Assembly: GCF_000003605.2 (NCBI RefSeq)
Contig: NW_003137821.1
Location: 860,921 to 894,099, forward strand
Direction: 5' to 3'
DNA: 33,179 nt
Source: Saccoglossus kowalevskii
Taxonomy: Eukaryota; Hemichordata; Enteropneusta; Harrimaniidae
This document shows positions 11,111 through 23,700 of the stretch, piece by piece. The position numbers were made by a program, and so were the translations under genes. Each line of letters begins with the position of its first letter. Positions within the stretch are counted from its first letter, which is position 1. A model generated the notes under the pieces. That model saw nothing but the letters and a program-made list of their open reading frames with translations. It did no database searches and was not told where the DNA came from.

Positions 11111-11173
11111 GACTTCTAGCACATTATCAGGACTTCTAGCACATTATCAGGACTTCCAGCACATTATCAGGAC
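11111..11173. repeat. Tandem repeat, 3 x 20 bp
   Basis: Three consecutive copies of GACTTCTAGCACATTATCAG (11111-11130, 11131-11150, 11151-11170), the third with one T-to-C change, followed by a partial GAC. There are no spacers, so it is not a CRISPR array. Confidence 0.95.
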
Positions 11174-12840
11174 AATCTCGCTTCGAAAGTGTAATTAACT
11201 CAATATTTGAATATTCGATGTTGCTAATATTATCGATATTAATAATATTATCGTTATCAGCACATACCGAGTCACCAGAAAAGTCTGATAATTTCATAAT
11301 TCTTAACCTTGAATGAGAGAACATATTACTTTATCATACTTGATTCTAAACCAACGAGTAGTCACCATACTGTATGGCATTCAAATTCTGCAGTGATCGG
11401 ATAATATGCAGTCATGTGAAAATAAACTTTTCTGCGCATAAGCGAACTATTTTCCTCCATTGATGCTATGAATGCATAGTGTTAATTTTATTCAACCATA
11501 AACGAGTATCAGATTTCTACCTGTAACTAATATATTTCACCTCGTTGCATATTGAAATTTAATTATATCTTGAAAATGGCTACTTATTATTGATACATAA
11601 AGCTATGTTGTACTTCATAGAGTGTTATATAAAAATCGAACAAAATGACCACTATTGTAGTTATCCGTAATTCATATAATTTAATCAATTCGGTGCACAT
11701 ACCAGGGCAGGGTCATGAAGGGTAGTTTGTTGAAACATGGTTACAATGTGCTACGCTGAAATACAACAAGTCACTCTGGTATACTCACTGTATCCTGGAT
11801 ATTATATCGTTGAAAATAATGTTTTCGCACATTGTCATCATTTCAACTAAGCGTAACCCCAATTATCGTTACGAAGGTTAAATACATGTGGAATTAATAC
11901 AAGATGTAGATACACAGTTGTGAGTGAACTGGGACAATAATGTAGGAACAATATAATACACCATCAAAGATGCATGTGATGAACTACAGAAAGCACATAG
12001 AAATATAATGTAACAGACGAAGCTTTAAATATTTGATGAATTTTTATGAGGTATATACTCATCAATTATAAACAACCAAGCATTATGCGAGTGTTTGGCA
12101 TTGCTAATCATCGATTAGGTAAATGCATATATCATGTATATTTTCTAATTAATGTATTGAACGTACCATAGTCCATAACCCACGTAACTAGACATTCAAA
12201 TTGTCTGTTGCAGTGTAAGATACCGATTGATTTACAGCTTCAAAGTGTTAACAAACTTGGAGCCAAGGATCAAAGGATTCAATTAAAATTTCAATTAAGC
12301 CGGTAGGCACAGATAGGTGTGTTTAGTGCTGTCCGCACACACTTCTTCAACAAAGTACAGTTTATATGTGCTCTGCCAGATTCATCCCATAACATGGAGT
12401 ATATCGTGGGTCATAAGAAGCAACAACACTAACATCTCTCTAGTTGTAGAAGATTTTACATTTGTCAAAATATTCTTGATACTGATCACTCGACTGAAGT
12501 ACTTTGCAGGTGTCCTCCAATCAAATTTGTAGGTCAATGACATATTCATATGTAACCTTAACGTTTTCACCACCAGACTTTCTCGCCCAAATTTGTCTGC
12601 ACTTTTTTTATATTCTTTAATATTTCAGGGAATGAACCGTATTTTTGGAGCTAAAAACAACATTTTCAGTATTCACTTAAACATATGGTTAAATAAACAG
12701 AACTATTAGGAACTGGGGAAATTGACATCTCGGCAATAGACCATTTTTAATGTGGAATGTTTATACTCTACATACCATTTGCCACCACTGCCTAATCAGC
12801 GGTTTACATAAGTAACCATTTCAAAGTCAGGGGACACCAC

Positions 12841-13340
12841 ATAAACATTAATTCTGGTACTGGTTGTGTACACTTTTTTTAGTCCGAGACAGAGCTCTTG
12901 TCTAAACACTATGCATAACCTCGAGCCATCAAGGCTGCTGATTGGCACCATCTTGGACATCGGTCAGGAAATCTCCAAGCTGATCATCAGCCAATGTCCC
13001 TCTAGAGTGTCACCCGTGTGTTCACCATGGTAGTTGCATGACCAGGAATTCACATTGGGTGCCATATGGGAGGGAGGTTAGGGAATCGCCATCAACCTTT
13101 GGCCTTTCAGGGATTTCACCCACAGAACACTCTTTGGGATAGTCAATATTTGGTCCATCTGGCCGTCCCGGGTGTATGTATATTCATTTTGTTTTATTCT
13201 TTCTCTCTCAACTTTAGCTGCCTGTGCGACCTTTTCTTGCGCAATATTTGCGACTTGTTCAAATATTTCTTTTTGTTTAGTTTGCTCTCTCATATTAACA
13301 TTTCGCCACTAATTCATTTTTTTGTCTTAAGCCATTAATG
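12841..13340. other. Island of higher GC with coding-like frames; possible gene or transposon relic
   Basis: Base composition shifts from AT-rich to near-balanced for ~500 bp, then falls back. Open frames occur on both strands (13066-13338 +, 13078-13293 -). The minus-strand one looks most protein-like (listed separately). Further down the minus strand are short open pieces in other frames with non-AT-driven composition, as expected of a decayed coding sequence. A CTGATTGG octamer (12938-12945) is the reverse complement of CCAATCAG. Confidence 0.4.
13078..13293 (-). CDS. Short unidentified ORF, charged coiled-coil-like N-terminus (71 aa)
   Basis: It begins at ATG 13293 with an A at -3 and an in-frame TAG seven codons upstream. 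Residues 1-35 are rich in E, K, Q and A (MREQTKQKEIFEQVANIAQE and on through VERERIKQ), consistent with a soluble amphipathic helix or coiled coil. The rest (QILTIPKSVLWVKSLKGQRL) is mixed. It stops at TAA 13078-13080. That pattern is unlike the hydrophobic and aromatic bias of chance frames in AT-rich DNA, and it lies in the GC-raised island. I do not recognise a family. It may be a fossil exon or a transposon-protein fragment. Confidence 0.25.
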   Translation of the reverse strand: MREQTKQKEIFEQVANIAQEKVAQAAKVERERIKQNEYTYTRDGQMDQILTIPKSVLWVKSLKGQRLMAIP

Positions 13341-16300
13341 TTTATTGAGCTACAATCTCAATACTACATTTTTAACCCATATTATCTGTCTCGCAGAATG
13401 GTGGATTGGAAATTACAGTGCGTCCATAATCTCCCAAACCTTGCACATCATATAACCGATAAGAAAAAGATTTATACACCAGTCTGAGATATATATGAAC
13501 CTAATAATTTAATATTTAACTGCTTCAGATCGCGCGAGAGTTGTAATACATGTTGTACAGTGAAAATAATTAGCGTTATTACCCCTGTCACGTTTATAGT
13601 TTATGCTCTTGATTGGATTGGATTTTTTTAGATTCTGGCCCAGAACATGTTTTCAATTTATCGCTTGAGAAATACACGTAAATGTTGAATACTTCAATTT
13701 GACGTGATGTGAATTTATATGTCATCTGTAATAATATGTGATAACCTCACTGGGTTACTGGAAAGACCTTTGGACAATACTGATATAAATGGTTCACAAC
13801 GCGATGTAGTTCTGTGGTTTTGTACGGCGTATTTGCAAATTCCAAATTTGGAACGATTATGTATTGTTTCTAAGATGGTTGTTTTAAAAAGAAGTTCATG
13901 ACATAGAAGTTCTCTTCTCTGTAAAACGAATGCGAAAGCTAACATTTAATTTCTTGTCGTGTGTGTACGATACTCATAGAAATATTGTTTTCTATTTTTG
14001 AGCTAAACATGCAGCGTGTCAGTACATACACTCGTACTTTTGTCGTAATATCCTTATGGTATTGAGAGCCAGTCAAGGGACTGGCAAACTAACGAAACAT
14101 AATTGAAACTCGAATGGCTGTCCATTAATGATTTGACTCAACGACTATCAGGGTCACAGTAGGTTTGGTTATGCTATTAGTTATAAAGCATTGCCGTAAT
14201 TACGAATGCAATTGTTTAAGCAATTTATAACATTTTTTAAGTAACTAGGCGCAGTTATAGCTACTCAAAATATTATACAAACATGGAAACGAGAAATGTT
14301 TGATATGATAAATTTGATTGTAGGATAAATTCAATCATCCGGTTGATTAGTAAACGTGACACTGGATATGTTATTATGAAAAATGTCCGTCATTTCAATA
14401 AAGTACGAACGTTAACGTATTTTATGAGTTAGTATTTAGTATTAATCGAATGTTGTGGATCTTGCTCATTTGAGAATATTACATGGAAAAAATATTCTGT
14501 TTCCGTCATTGTGTGAATAATCAAATGAAACATGTTAGAAATTGTTTATTAATACAAAATTAATTAATTAACATTGAATAATTAAATATTGCATTTTACA
14601 ACAACTATGCGAGCAAACATTAATCTAAGATGGGGATTAGTCAAAAAATCGAATATCACTGTCTAAAACTGAAATACATTGAAATTGTGTTAGAATAGAT
14701 ACCAAATTCCAATATATTATCACTCTGTTCTCAGCCATTCTTGTGATGATTTCATTTTTGGTGTAGGTGCATATTTTTTTTGCTTTTGTCATGTGTACAC
14801 AGACGTACCATAATTGAAACTTACTAAAACACACGGACAATACCAAGAACATTCCAAATTCACTGCATATTTTACAATGATAAACGTAAATAATAATACA
14901 AAAATGATTTAGCCATGGTTTCAGATGGTCAAGTTAATTTACGAATATTACTATTCTTGGTGACGTGACTCATTGTTCTAACCGTTGGCTTATTTCTGTA
15001 ATCTTATGTTATTACGCAAAGTGTAAACCAGTCAATCGAGAAATGGATTCTTCCAATTGCAAGAGGCATGCTTTGAATTATTCATGAGCAAATGACAAAG
15101 GGTATAATACATTTTTTGTATTTATGTAAATTAACACACGTCAAGAGCTGAGCACTGGCAACAGGAATATATGTATATGCTACAACCTGTTTGTCACACT
15201 TTACATGCCTGGTGTAGGTCCCATTGCATTTGAATATTAATTTTATTTTAATTTTAATGTTCCTGTACTCTTTCATTACTTATTAATGTATATGGCTTTA
15301 AGGCAATCATTACAAACATGTCTCGGAATCCCATGGTAATGTTGCAAAAGAAGAGGGGATGCATTTGCTAGAGCGCATATATTAATTTTCACAGACACAT
15401 CATTAAAAATATAGTAGTGAATGCAGTCGTGTTATCCAGGGTCCAAAGTACTTGTATAGAACTATGACAAACAATCACCAGTTTTTAATTACTATATTTG
15501 ACAGTAATTTTAATTATTAATATATATTCGTGCTTAAACATGATAAGTCGGACGTTTACGAAAATATAGAATAACAAATACATTATTCAAATTGAATGCA
15601 TTTATTTAAAAAGGGCGTAACAGATCTTTGCACAACTATAATATTGCGTGGTATCTATTCCACCAATTCATGCAAATTCGTGTAAATTGCACACGTTCAC
15701 CAATTCGAATATTATGACTATAATCTCCCTCGTAACTTACTCTCGATTGACTATTAATTCTGAATTCTGGCACAAATACCGTTGCAGCTCGCTCCTTGAG
15801 GAATATACACATATGTAATATGTGCATTAAATCTATATGTGGATATACTACATTGAGTTCATTTCGCCATGTCAAAGGGTTTGCAGCAGGACATAATAGT
15901 ACATGCGAGTGTTGAGTTTGCTCACGCACATCATTCAATACAAAGTTTGTAAATGTGGATTAACATGCAACATACTTCAAAACTCAGACCTGACATTCTA
16001 ACAGTTTAAACAATTAAGAACGCATACCATCATATCATATAACAGCACACAAGGTAATTTTATTAAAAAACACAGTGAAGCAATTACTTACTGTGACACA
16101 CATGTAAGCATGACCTAGTATTCATGGATATTGAATGTCAAATTTGAGCAACTGAATGATCACTAGTTTCAGAATAGCACTGACTCAGAGTAATCAATAA
16201 CGAAAAATGTATATTTCACGTCTAGTTTCTAATTTCATGATTACGTACATCAGATTGAATTGAAGTAAATTATTTTTTTGGAATTGCGTACTGAATGGTA

Positions 16301-16544
16301 ACTCATTCGATAGAATTATTCTCTATATTGGTTAAGCAGCAAACATCCCAGCAGATTTAATGTTGTATGAAGTTGCGTAATCAATTTTGGCAAACATGTT
16401 AAAAGAACTTAGAGATCATTGACAAGCTTGATATAAATTATTGCAACCATATTATAGTTGTATTGTTTGGGAACACTGTTGCATTTTGCATTCAAGTCGA
16501 AGTATTTATGTTTATTGAGTCAATTCTACAAAACTAGTATATAA
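13341..16544. other. Gene-free AT-rich stretch
   Basis: Nothing firmly supported. A ~100-codon minus-strand open frame at 15636-15938 has mixed composition (for example RIGERVQFTRICMNWWNRYH), but the frame has no ATG near its beginning; it opens after a TAA just upstream. It could be an exon fossil or chance. Confidence 0.5.
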
Positions 16545-16712
16545 CGATGCGTGGATCAACGGCCCGTCTCCGGAAAGGCTGTGGGTGAACCTTCAGCCGT
16601 GAAAACAGAGGATATTTTACACATTTTGCTCGGCTCGCGGCATCCAGTTTGGCAGTGCGCGTAAAGACCACAGTGACGATATTACTAAAAAATTCATTAT
16701 GCCGTTCTTGTA
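16545..16712. other. Small GC-rich island, open on both strands
   Basis: About 120 bp (16550-16670) have near-balanced composition in otherwise very AT-rich DNA. On the + strand a frame after TAA (~16543) reads VDQRPVSGKAVGEPSAVKTE and continues to ...HPVWQCA before TAA. On the - strand ~56 codons are open between stops, including AKCVKYPLFSRLKVHPQPF. Neither has a convincing start and I recognise neither. A relic of a mobile element or exon is the simplest reading. Confidence 0.3.
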
Positions 16713-19700
16713 ACTACAATTGTGCCCCAGACAAGCAGCGAACAATGTAATATTTTATATTACTATTCTATTTCACTTTTCTTGCAAGTTGGGGTTTTTA
16801 TTCTTATTTCTTATTTGCTTTGGAATTCAGACAAATTGTAAATATTTTTACAAGAAAGTGAATCTTGTATTAATAATACCCTTTGGTTCAGTAATTACCG
16901 TTTGACACATTGTATTATTTGGCAATATGTCATATATTTTGTCTAAACCGTCTATTGTTTTGTGATATTGTACTTTTCAAGATTGGTAATAGACTGTGTT
17001 AGATACATTGTAAATGGGTAGTGATTTTAGTATTGCAACCGATAATCATAATTTGTCATAATCATGACTTTGATTCTTTGTAATTTGTAATATTCAATCT
17101 ATTAACTAATTTTTAGCTCTAAGAAAACGATTGTAAATATATAATTGTTTCAAAACATTCTTGATTATTTGCCGTAGATTGACTACAACTATAAGTTGAT
17201 AGTCAATACAATGTTATGTTGTAAACTGTTTTACACAGTACCGTAATCGCAAATTTTGAAGTATAAATTAGTTAAAAATAATAGACAGTTATCAGAATAG
17301 TAATATTTTACCAGAATTGAATAAATATGTATTGAATGAATTAATGATGCACACCGCCAGTGTGCCAATCACTTAAACACAAGTATAAGCTTCAATCTGA
17401 GCTATAGTTGTTCGCGGTGAAACAGCCGCATTGAAGACGATGCAACTTCAACTAGCCATTTCTTACCTTGAATTAAAAAAAAAATTCGAACAGCATCGGG
17501 GAAAATATTAATAATCATTCTTATCAATAGCTTGCGTTATTTAATTCGAATCCATGAAATTCATGAGTATTTTTACATTTGTTGGCAACTTCCACGTTAA
17601 AAATGATTGAAAATGTGGATGTGGTTCTTTTGCGAGGTCCTGTTGATAATACGGAACAATATGGTTCTGTGACCCAGGTTGTGCTCCGATCATGTGACTT
17701 TCATCCAATCAATGATGTTGTAACAAAGCATAGTGAAGCTAAGTGGAGTGTCGTCGTAAAAGCGGAAGGTTGGGCGAAATGAGTACTGTATGCCCGGACT
17801 GTATGACCATGTTTCTCTGACGAAGTCTCGACTGACAATAATGCTGACAATGGACGTTAGATAAACACACATTGTTTGCGACGGGAAGCTTATCACCCGT
17901 TATATGGGTTATATGTCAACAACATAGTATACAGATAAGATGTTATCATTTAAACCGTTCTAAAGATAAACATAATGCAAATATCCACGAAACAGCAGTT
18001 GTAGTCTTTTCTGCTAGCGTTTTGAAACACTAATTTAAGCAACGTTATTTCGCAATTTTGATCTTTTGTAAACCTGAGATGATGTATCACTGTCTAAAGT
18101 AACCGTTTTATTAATTTTTGAAAAATCAAAAAATAAAAAAGTGAAGATTTCCTTTCTCGTTACCTTAAACGTCAAGCAACTAACATTCAAATGCCACCTG
18201 TTGTAGTGTGCAGTTACCCTTTTGGCGAGGGATTGATAAATTGAACCTGTCTATAAATGGCCGAAATGGTGGACAATTATTGCATGTTTACTCTATACTC
18301 TAGACTCTTCACTTGTATTACCAATTTCTCTGTAATCAAATGAGAATATTAAACTTTACGTATTTCCCATCTTCAGATAGCTGTTTAAAACTGACAAATA
18401 AATTGACACAGTATTGTCATAACGTTGCTTTCAAGAATTAATCAATCTTCCTATGAATATCACCTAGTACCGTATATTTCATTACTTTACCTTGATGTTC
18501 ACCATGCACATGTCTAACGATGTATATATTTATATCTAATCTGTAACAGCGGGGAATTCACGATATATATGCGGTATGCGCTAATACAATTTCTCTCTTC
18601 GGGGAGTTGATAGTATAAATGTAATTACCTCATAAAATCGTTATGATTCGTCTTTTATCAATAATAATGCACTGTATCATTTCGTTGTTCAAATCGCCCA
18701 AATATTCCTTTCATTATTAGTTGACATCATTTCAACGAAGCAGACGTTCCTACTCGGAAGGATTATTGATGTAATTACAAATAGCCAGTATAGTCGATAA
18801 CAAGACGGTGTAAAGGCGGACGTTGTACTCACATAAGTGCAACCACCTTGCCTAACGATCTGCGGGCAAACACCGACTTCAAGTCAGGACCTTGTTTCAG
18901 GCTGATGATTTTTTGAGATATAATAAACAAATTACCGGTAATAGAACTTAAAATTTGTATCATAAAAAGTAATTGCTCATTTTGTTAAAAAAAGAATTGC
19001 CATTGTTTTTAACGAAATATGGTTTGTCAGTTTCATTACACGATTGCTGCTTCCATTAAAGCACGTGTTCTAATTCAAATACATTAACATTTTTTTCTTA
19101 TTTTTATGTCAAAAACTTGTTGTTAATGCTTACTTCTGACTATTATTAAAGTTAACACTTTGTCTGAAATCATATCTTGAACACATTTGTTCAATTCAGA
19201 AAAAAAACTACACGTAAATTCTGTAACGTTTTCGGTCACGGGCACTGATCTCCGCGTACTACTATGTCATGCAATACGCCGCTAATAAACAACACAAAAC
19301 AAACATAATGTAAAATGACGAGGCATAATGAAAACTTGTTAGATGGGAAGAGCCAGACAATTTTCGATAGCGAACTTAAAGTAGGGTTAGATAAGCCGGT
19401 AAATGGATTTCCCTCAAAGGTCGCAGATCGTTCTCTTAAATGGATGACATACATGATAGTCCAAATGTATAGATAACATTTGAATGAACTGCGCATGAGC
19501 ATTACATGGAATTCCACAGAGCTATATCCGGAATTGTCACTACAAAGTGGAATTTCAGAACCATGAAGATTATCTTCTTGTTTTTATATTCTGGAAATGA
19601 GGTATCAATTGGCACAGTCATGTCTGATAAATATGTGCAGACAATAGTAATGTAATGTAAAAATGTTCTACGGGCGGCCATATTCGATCGAATCATTTAT

Positions 19701-20651
19701 ATATTACATCATATTAAATGCTGAAAAACATTACTGGAAAGTCGAAGTATCAAGGTATGATATGTTGGTTGGTTGTACGACACAAGTAAGCGATCTGTCC
19801 TCATAAAGATCATATTTGAAATCAGCCGAATTGCCGAGATGGTTACTAAACAGCAAGACAAACTTATTACTGCAACTAAGTGAGCATGTGAAAGAAATAA
19901 TAAGTATTTGTCTAGGTTGTTTAGAATTGCGTATTCTCATGACAATTTACAAGATCAAACATTTCCAAGGATCCATTGAATTATGTGATTCCATAACACC
20001 CGGATTTGATTTAAATAGGCTCGGGACTTTGAATTGGATATGTATCGCACATATGGATATCGATGTTATCGAGCATTATCTTTTAAGTACTTGATATTAG
20101 ATGAACAATTTGGAATAATAAACATTTTTATCTGACTAAATTTCCCAATGTCTGATTTATTACATAAACGTTCCTCATTTGAATAACACACATTTTATCG
20201 TAACGAGAATTATAATTTTTTTTTGTCAACCGGAATTTTGTCTTCCGTGATTCAAGCAACTTTTGAAACGTTTAACACGTTTGCTCTTATGAGCACTCAT
20301 ACTCAAAATCAATACAAACGTGATTAATAGAGAAATACTACCAAGACAAGTTTTGTATCAGAGATTATACTGTTGATGAGTTTGGTTCCACTAATAATGA
20401 ATGACGTAAAAAAAAGTTCTCCCATTCTTCCTAGGCGACACCCCTACCGAAATAATGGAACATCCAGTTGTGTGGGGCATGTGATGTGCATCTTGAACCT
20501 TGGCTATTCAAATTTAGTAGGCAGTATACTATATCATCGTCATCACTCACAGTAATATATCCACGTAATCCTTGAGTACAGCAACAAAACCCACTCAACC
20601 TTCGCAACAGCTAACTTGATCGTGTTATTTACGTTGATCTACTAGAATATC
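16713..20651. other. Gene-free AT-rich stretch upstream of the GPCR
   Basis: No supported gene. The open frames at 17579-17782 (+) and 19816-20094 (+) lack recognisable motifs. No clear TATA box precedes the GPCR start; the closest AT-rich element is around 20528-20535 (ACTATATC), 120 bp upstream of the ATG. Confidence 0.5.
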
Positions 20652-20799
20652 ATGGCAGAACTTGATCCTGATATGTACCCGAACATAGACGATATGTGGC
20701 GTACTGCTATTAAAGCCGAGAAACATGATGACCCACCGAGTGCAAAGACAGTCTCGATTGTATTGCTGTATTTAGTAGTACTACTATTTGGCATCGCAG
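20652..20799 (+). CDS. GPCR exon 1: N-terminus and most of TM1
   Basis: The ATG sits in a strong Kozak context (A at -3, G at +4) with an in-frame TAG three codons upstream (20643-20645), which fixes the start. It encodes 49 residues and the first base of the Gly50 codon. The short N-terminus is acidic, starting MAELDPDMYPNIDDMW, with no signal peptide and no N-glycosylation sequon. TM1 begins near residue 33. The donor is GCAG|GTAAGC at 20800 (phase 1), and the reading continues seamlessly to exon 2 as ...LFGIA-G-NALV, the conserved GN of TM1. Confidence 0.85.
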
Positions 20800-23700
20800 G
20801 TAAGCTGTATACGCAACTCAATGTGGTATATATATATATTAATAAAAATAATGCTACGATTCAAATTCTAAATATCGGATTGTTCTATTTTGAAACCAAA
20901 GAAATGCCATGGTCTTGGAGTTGCTCACGCTGCAAGTTCTGGTTGTTGAATTGTTAACTGCTCGAACAATGCCTTCACGCTGTCTATGTTTATACTGACT
21001 ATAATATTGCTTATAGTTTTATATGTTGTGGAAGCTTTGAATGTGTCTCAACTTGTAAAACAATATAATACAACGGAGAAGACCTATACGTACATACATA
21101 CAGTGTTGCATTACAGTGCCAACACTGAAAGAGAAGAATTCGGAAGCTGCGATACGTTGGTGTCGGATCTGTAGTGTTGGGTCTGTAGTTGTTATTTGGG
21201 ATGTTATGTGCCGTTTGCTCATTCACGTTATATCAACGACGTATGTGCGCATATTTTAGGATAGTTACCGAAGACTGTATTACAGTATCATGCCCACACC
21301 TGCACCAGTCGTAACAGACAGATCGATGAGAGACAATTTGATACAAATCCCTTAACTGAGTACTATATAAAACAAATATTTGGAGCCCATGTAATTAGAG
21401 TTCTCGTGAAATACATAAAATAAAAGTCACATACATTATCCGCTCGCATGTATATATTTCTATTTGAGTTGTTCATAATTTAATGTTTTGTTCATTGTAA
21501 TGCCCATAGCGATCTCTCTTGAATAGTTGTTTGGACATTTTACAGCTTTGACACTGCTCTGGCCAGGGGGCTGTGAAACTGTGCAACTGTTAATGTGTCT
21601 ACGGGAGATTCCTTTTATTTATACGCACATTAGAAACTTGTTATTTGCTAGGCATGACACTCGAAGCTTTTGAACTGATATCCGGCACACATTTGGATAT
21701 TTTATAGACAGTGACACTGCCAGCGTTTTCTCGTAAATTGGAAAAAGCATTTAATGTGAGCTCACAAAAGCAGTTGTTGTTGATATCTGTCACCACCATC
21801 TAAGAATGAGAAGTGCGCATGCGTTTTTATCCATATTAATAATGGTTGTCCATCGTTACATTGTATTTCATATAAAAGATCTAATATAGTTCGGTAATGT
21901 GATGATTAATAAAGTTAAGGTGATTTTTCAAAAGAAGCAGATGAAAAACTGTTCTGCATAGAGACGTATTCAACCTGTTCCACAGTTTGCCTCTTCCACC
22001 TTCCGTAATCCCAGTTTACCACATATTGCGTGTACAATTAAGTAATACTTCACGAGAGTTTATAAATGAGTACTGAAACGGTATTACGGTATTACCGTAT
22101 ATGAATAGTTTCGAGTGAATTGATTACGTCTGTAGGATGCGTGCTATGGCAGAGCTTGGAGGTAGTTTATTGACACAACCATACCTGGAGATTTGCAAAC
22201 TTACTAGCATTTATGTGCTTCGTGTGTTCAGAGTAATATTTCTCGGTATTTTGCCTTTTTCCAGCATTTATCGAACTATTTCGTCGATAGTGTACTACGT
22301 ATGGTCATTATGTAGTTTTTGTGGATATTGCGTTTGAAAACTTGACATGTACGCGAAACTAAGCTATTGTAGTCATTTAATGTTTAGTAGATATTTTCAT
22401 TGAACCTAAATGTTATTTATCTATAATTTCAGAACACATGAACACAATCGACTATTTAATTTCTTTGTTTAGCAATGTAGAAAATAACGTGGAATCGGCG
22501 TTAAGGACGATTTCATCACGGTTACTAAAAGACCATGGTCTCATACACAATACAAGTTTTAATCGTCTCGTAATATTTGATTGGCGACAATACTTTTAAA
22601 TAATTGCACATTAGATGTCGTTATCAATGACGTGCGGAAACTATTTGACCGTTTATATATTCATTGAATGTTACAGTTGACAATCGAAGAATGAATTAAG
22701 TCGTTTGAGATAATAATTGAAATTTTGTAACTGATATGCAACATTTTAAGTGTGTTAGTATTAACGCAGTTATCAGTGAAATTGAAAACATACTGCACGT
22801 ATATTATCATTTCACCAATTTTAATCGACATAATTTTATCGTCGTTGGTGCTGATATTATTTTATTGTATAGACCACCTACGCTAGTAATGTTGAAGTAG
22901 ATTTATAATTATCTATCTTACATTGCAAATTAAACATGCAAGCAAGAGAGAAATGTTTCCTATTTAGTAACCAGTTTAGGGTCCCTAGCAACAACTTGTT
23001 TCAAATTGTATATTATAATCCAGACAATATGCTTTATGCAGGGAAATTGTGTTTTCCGCACATGTAGACGTCTCTCTGGCGTGTGCATGGCTTTTAAAAT
23101 TATAACGCAATTGTAGATTGCTGTTAATTTTCTGTGACAATAATTACGTGAATTGTGATCCCAATTCAGAATAATTATACAACTTCGCAAGCATGCTTAC
23201 TAAGGATACAACGACATGCTCCAGTCATGTCTATTGTATTTATTGCTCGGTATTTTTTCAACTTATTCCGCGTATGTATACACACCTGTGTTGTATGCCT
23301 ACGTATGCCTTCTATTGCTTCCATACTTGGGATTGGTAGTGAAACAATGTCTAATCATAATCCCGTAACAGTTACTCGTGGGTTGATGTCAGCAGAAACG
23401 AGAAATTACCTACTTTGGTGGTAAACGCGAGCTTGTGTGGCGATTCTGTCTGTTCGTGATACTTTCTCCATTTACAACCGATTATTCTAAGTGAATGAAT
23501 AATAACTCTGATAATAAACACATATTCTGGTGGCGTTTGCAATGAAAACAAGTACGACGGAATATGACGTCAAACTACGTGATATGTATTTTTCAATCTG
23601 TATGATAGTCATTGCGAAGATACGCACGTTATTCAACTGATAAGATACATAATTGGACATGTGCCTACTTATGCTTTTAAAATAACCGACACGAATGGAG

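Larger units (their letters stand above)
6906..12840. other. Gene-free AT-rich stretch
   Basis: Apart from the (TCA)n microsatellite and the 20 bp tandem repeat listed separately, I see no supported gene. The longest frames (for example 8383-8664 +, 8831-9064 -, 9237-9452 -, 10156-10377 -) mostly lack good starts, have AT-driven composition and show no recognisable motif. Confidence 0.6.

Noticed and set aside
11111-11173. Three direct repeats as a possible CRISPR-like array
   Set aside because: The repeats abut with no spacers and the DNA is eukaryotic; it is a simple tandem repeat.
15636-15938. 100-codon minus-strand open frame
   Set aside because: The frame opens just after a TAA and has no ATG near its start; no recognised motif. 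Mentioned as a possible fossil but not called as a gene.
19827-19860. tRNA A-box-like text (TTGCCGAGATGGTTA)
   Set aside because: No B box at a plausible distance and no cloverleaf can be drawn; neither a tRNA nor a clear SINE.
22146-22160. ATGGCAGAGCTTGG resembling the start of GPCR exon 1 (ATGGCAGAACTTGA)
   Set aside because: Similarity ends after ~13 bases and the following peptide is unrelated; probably coincidence.
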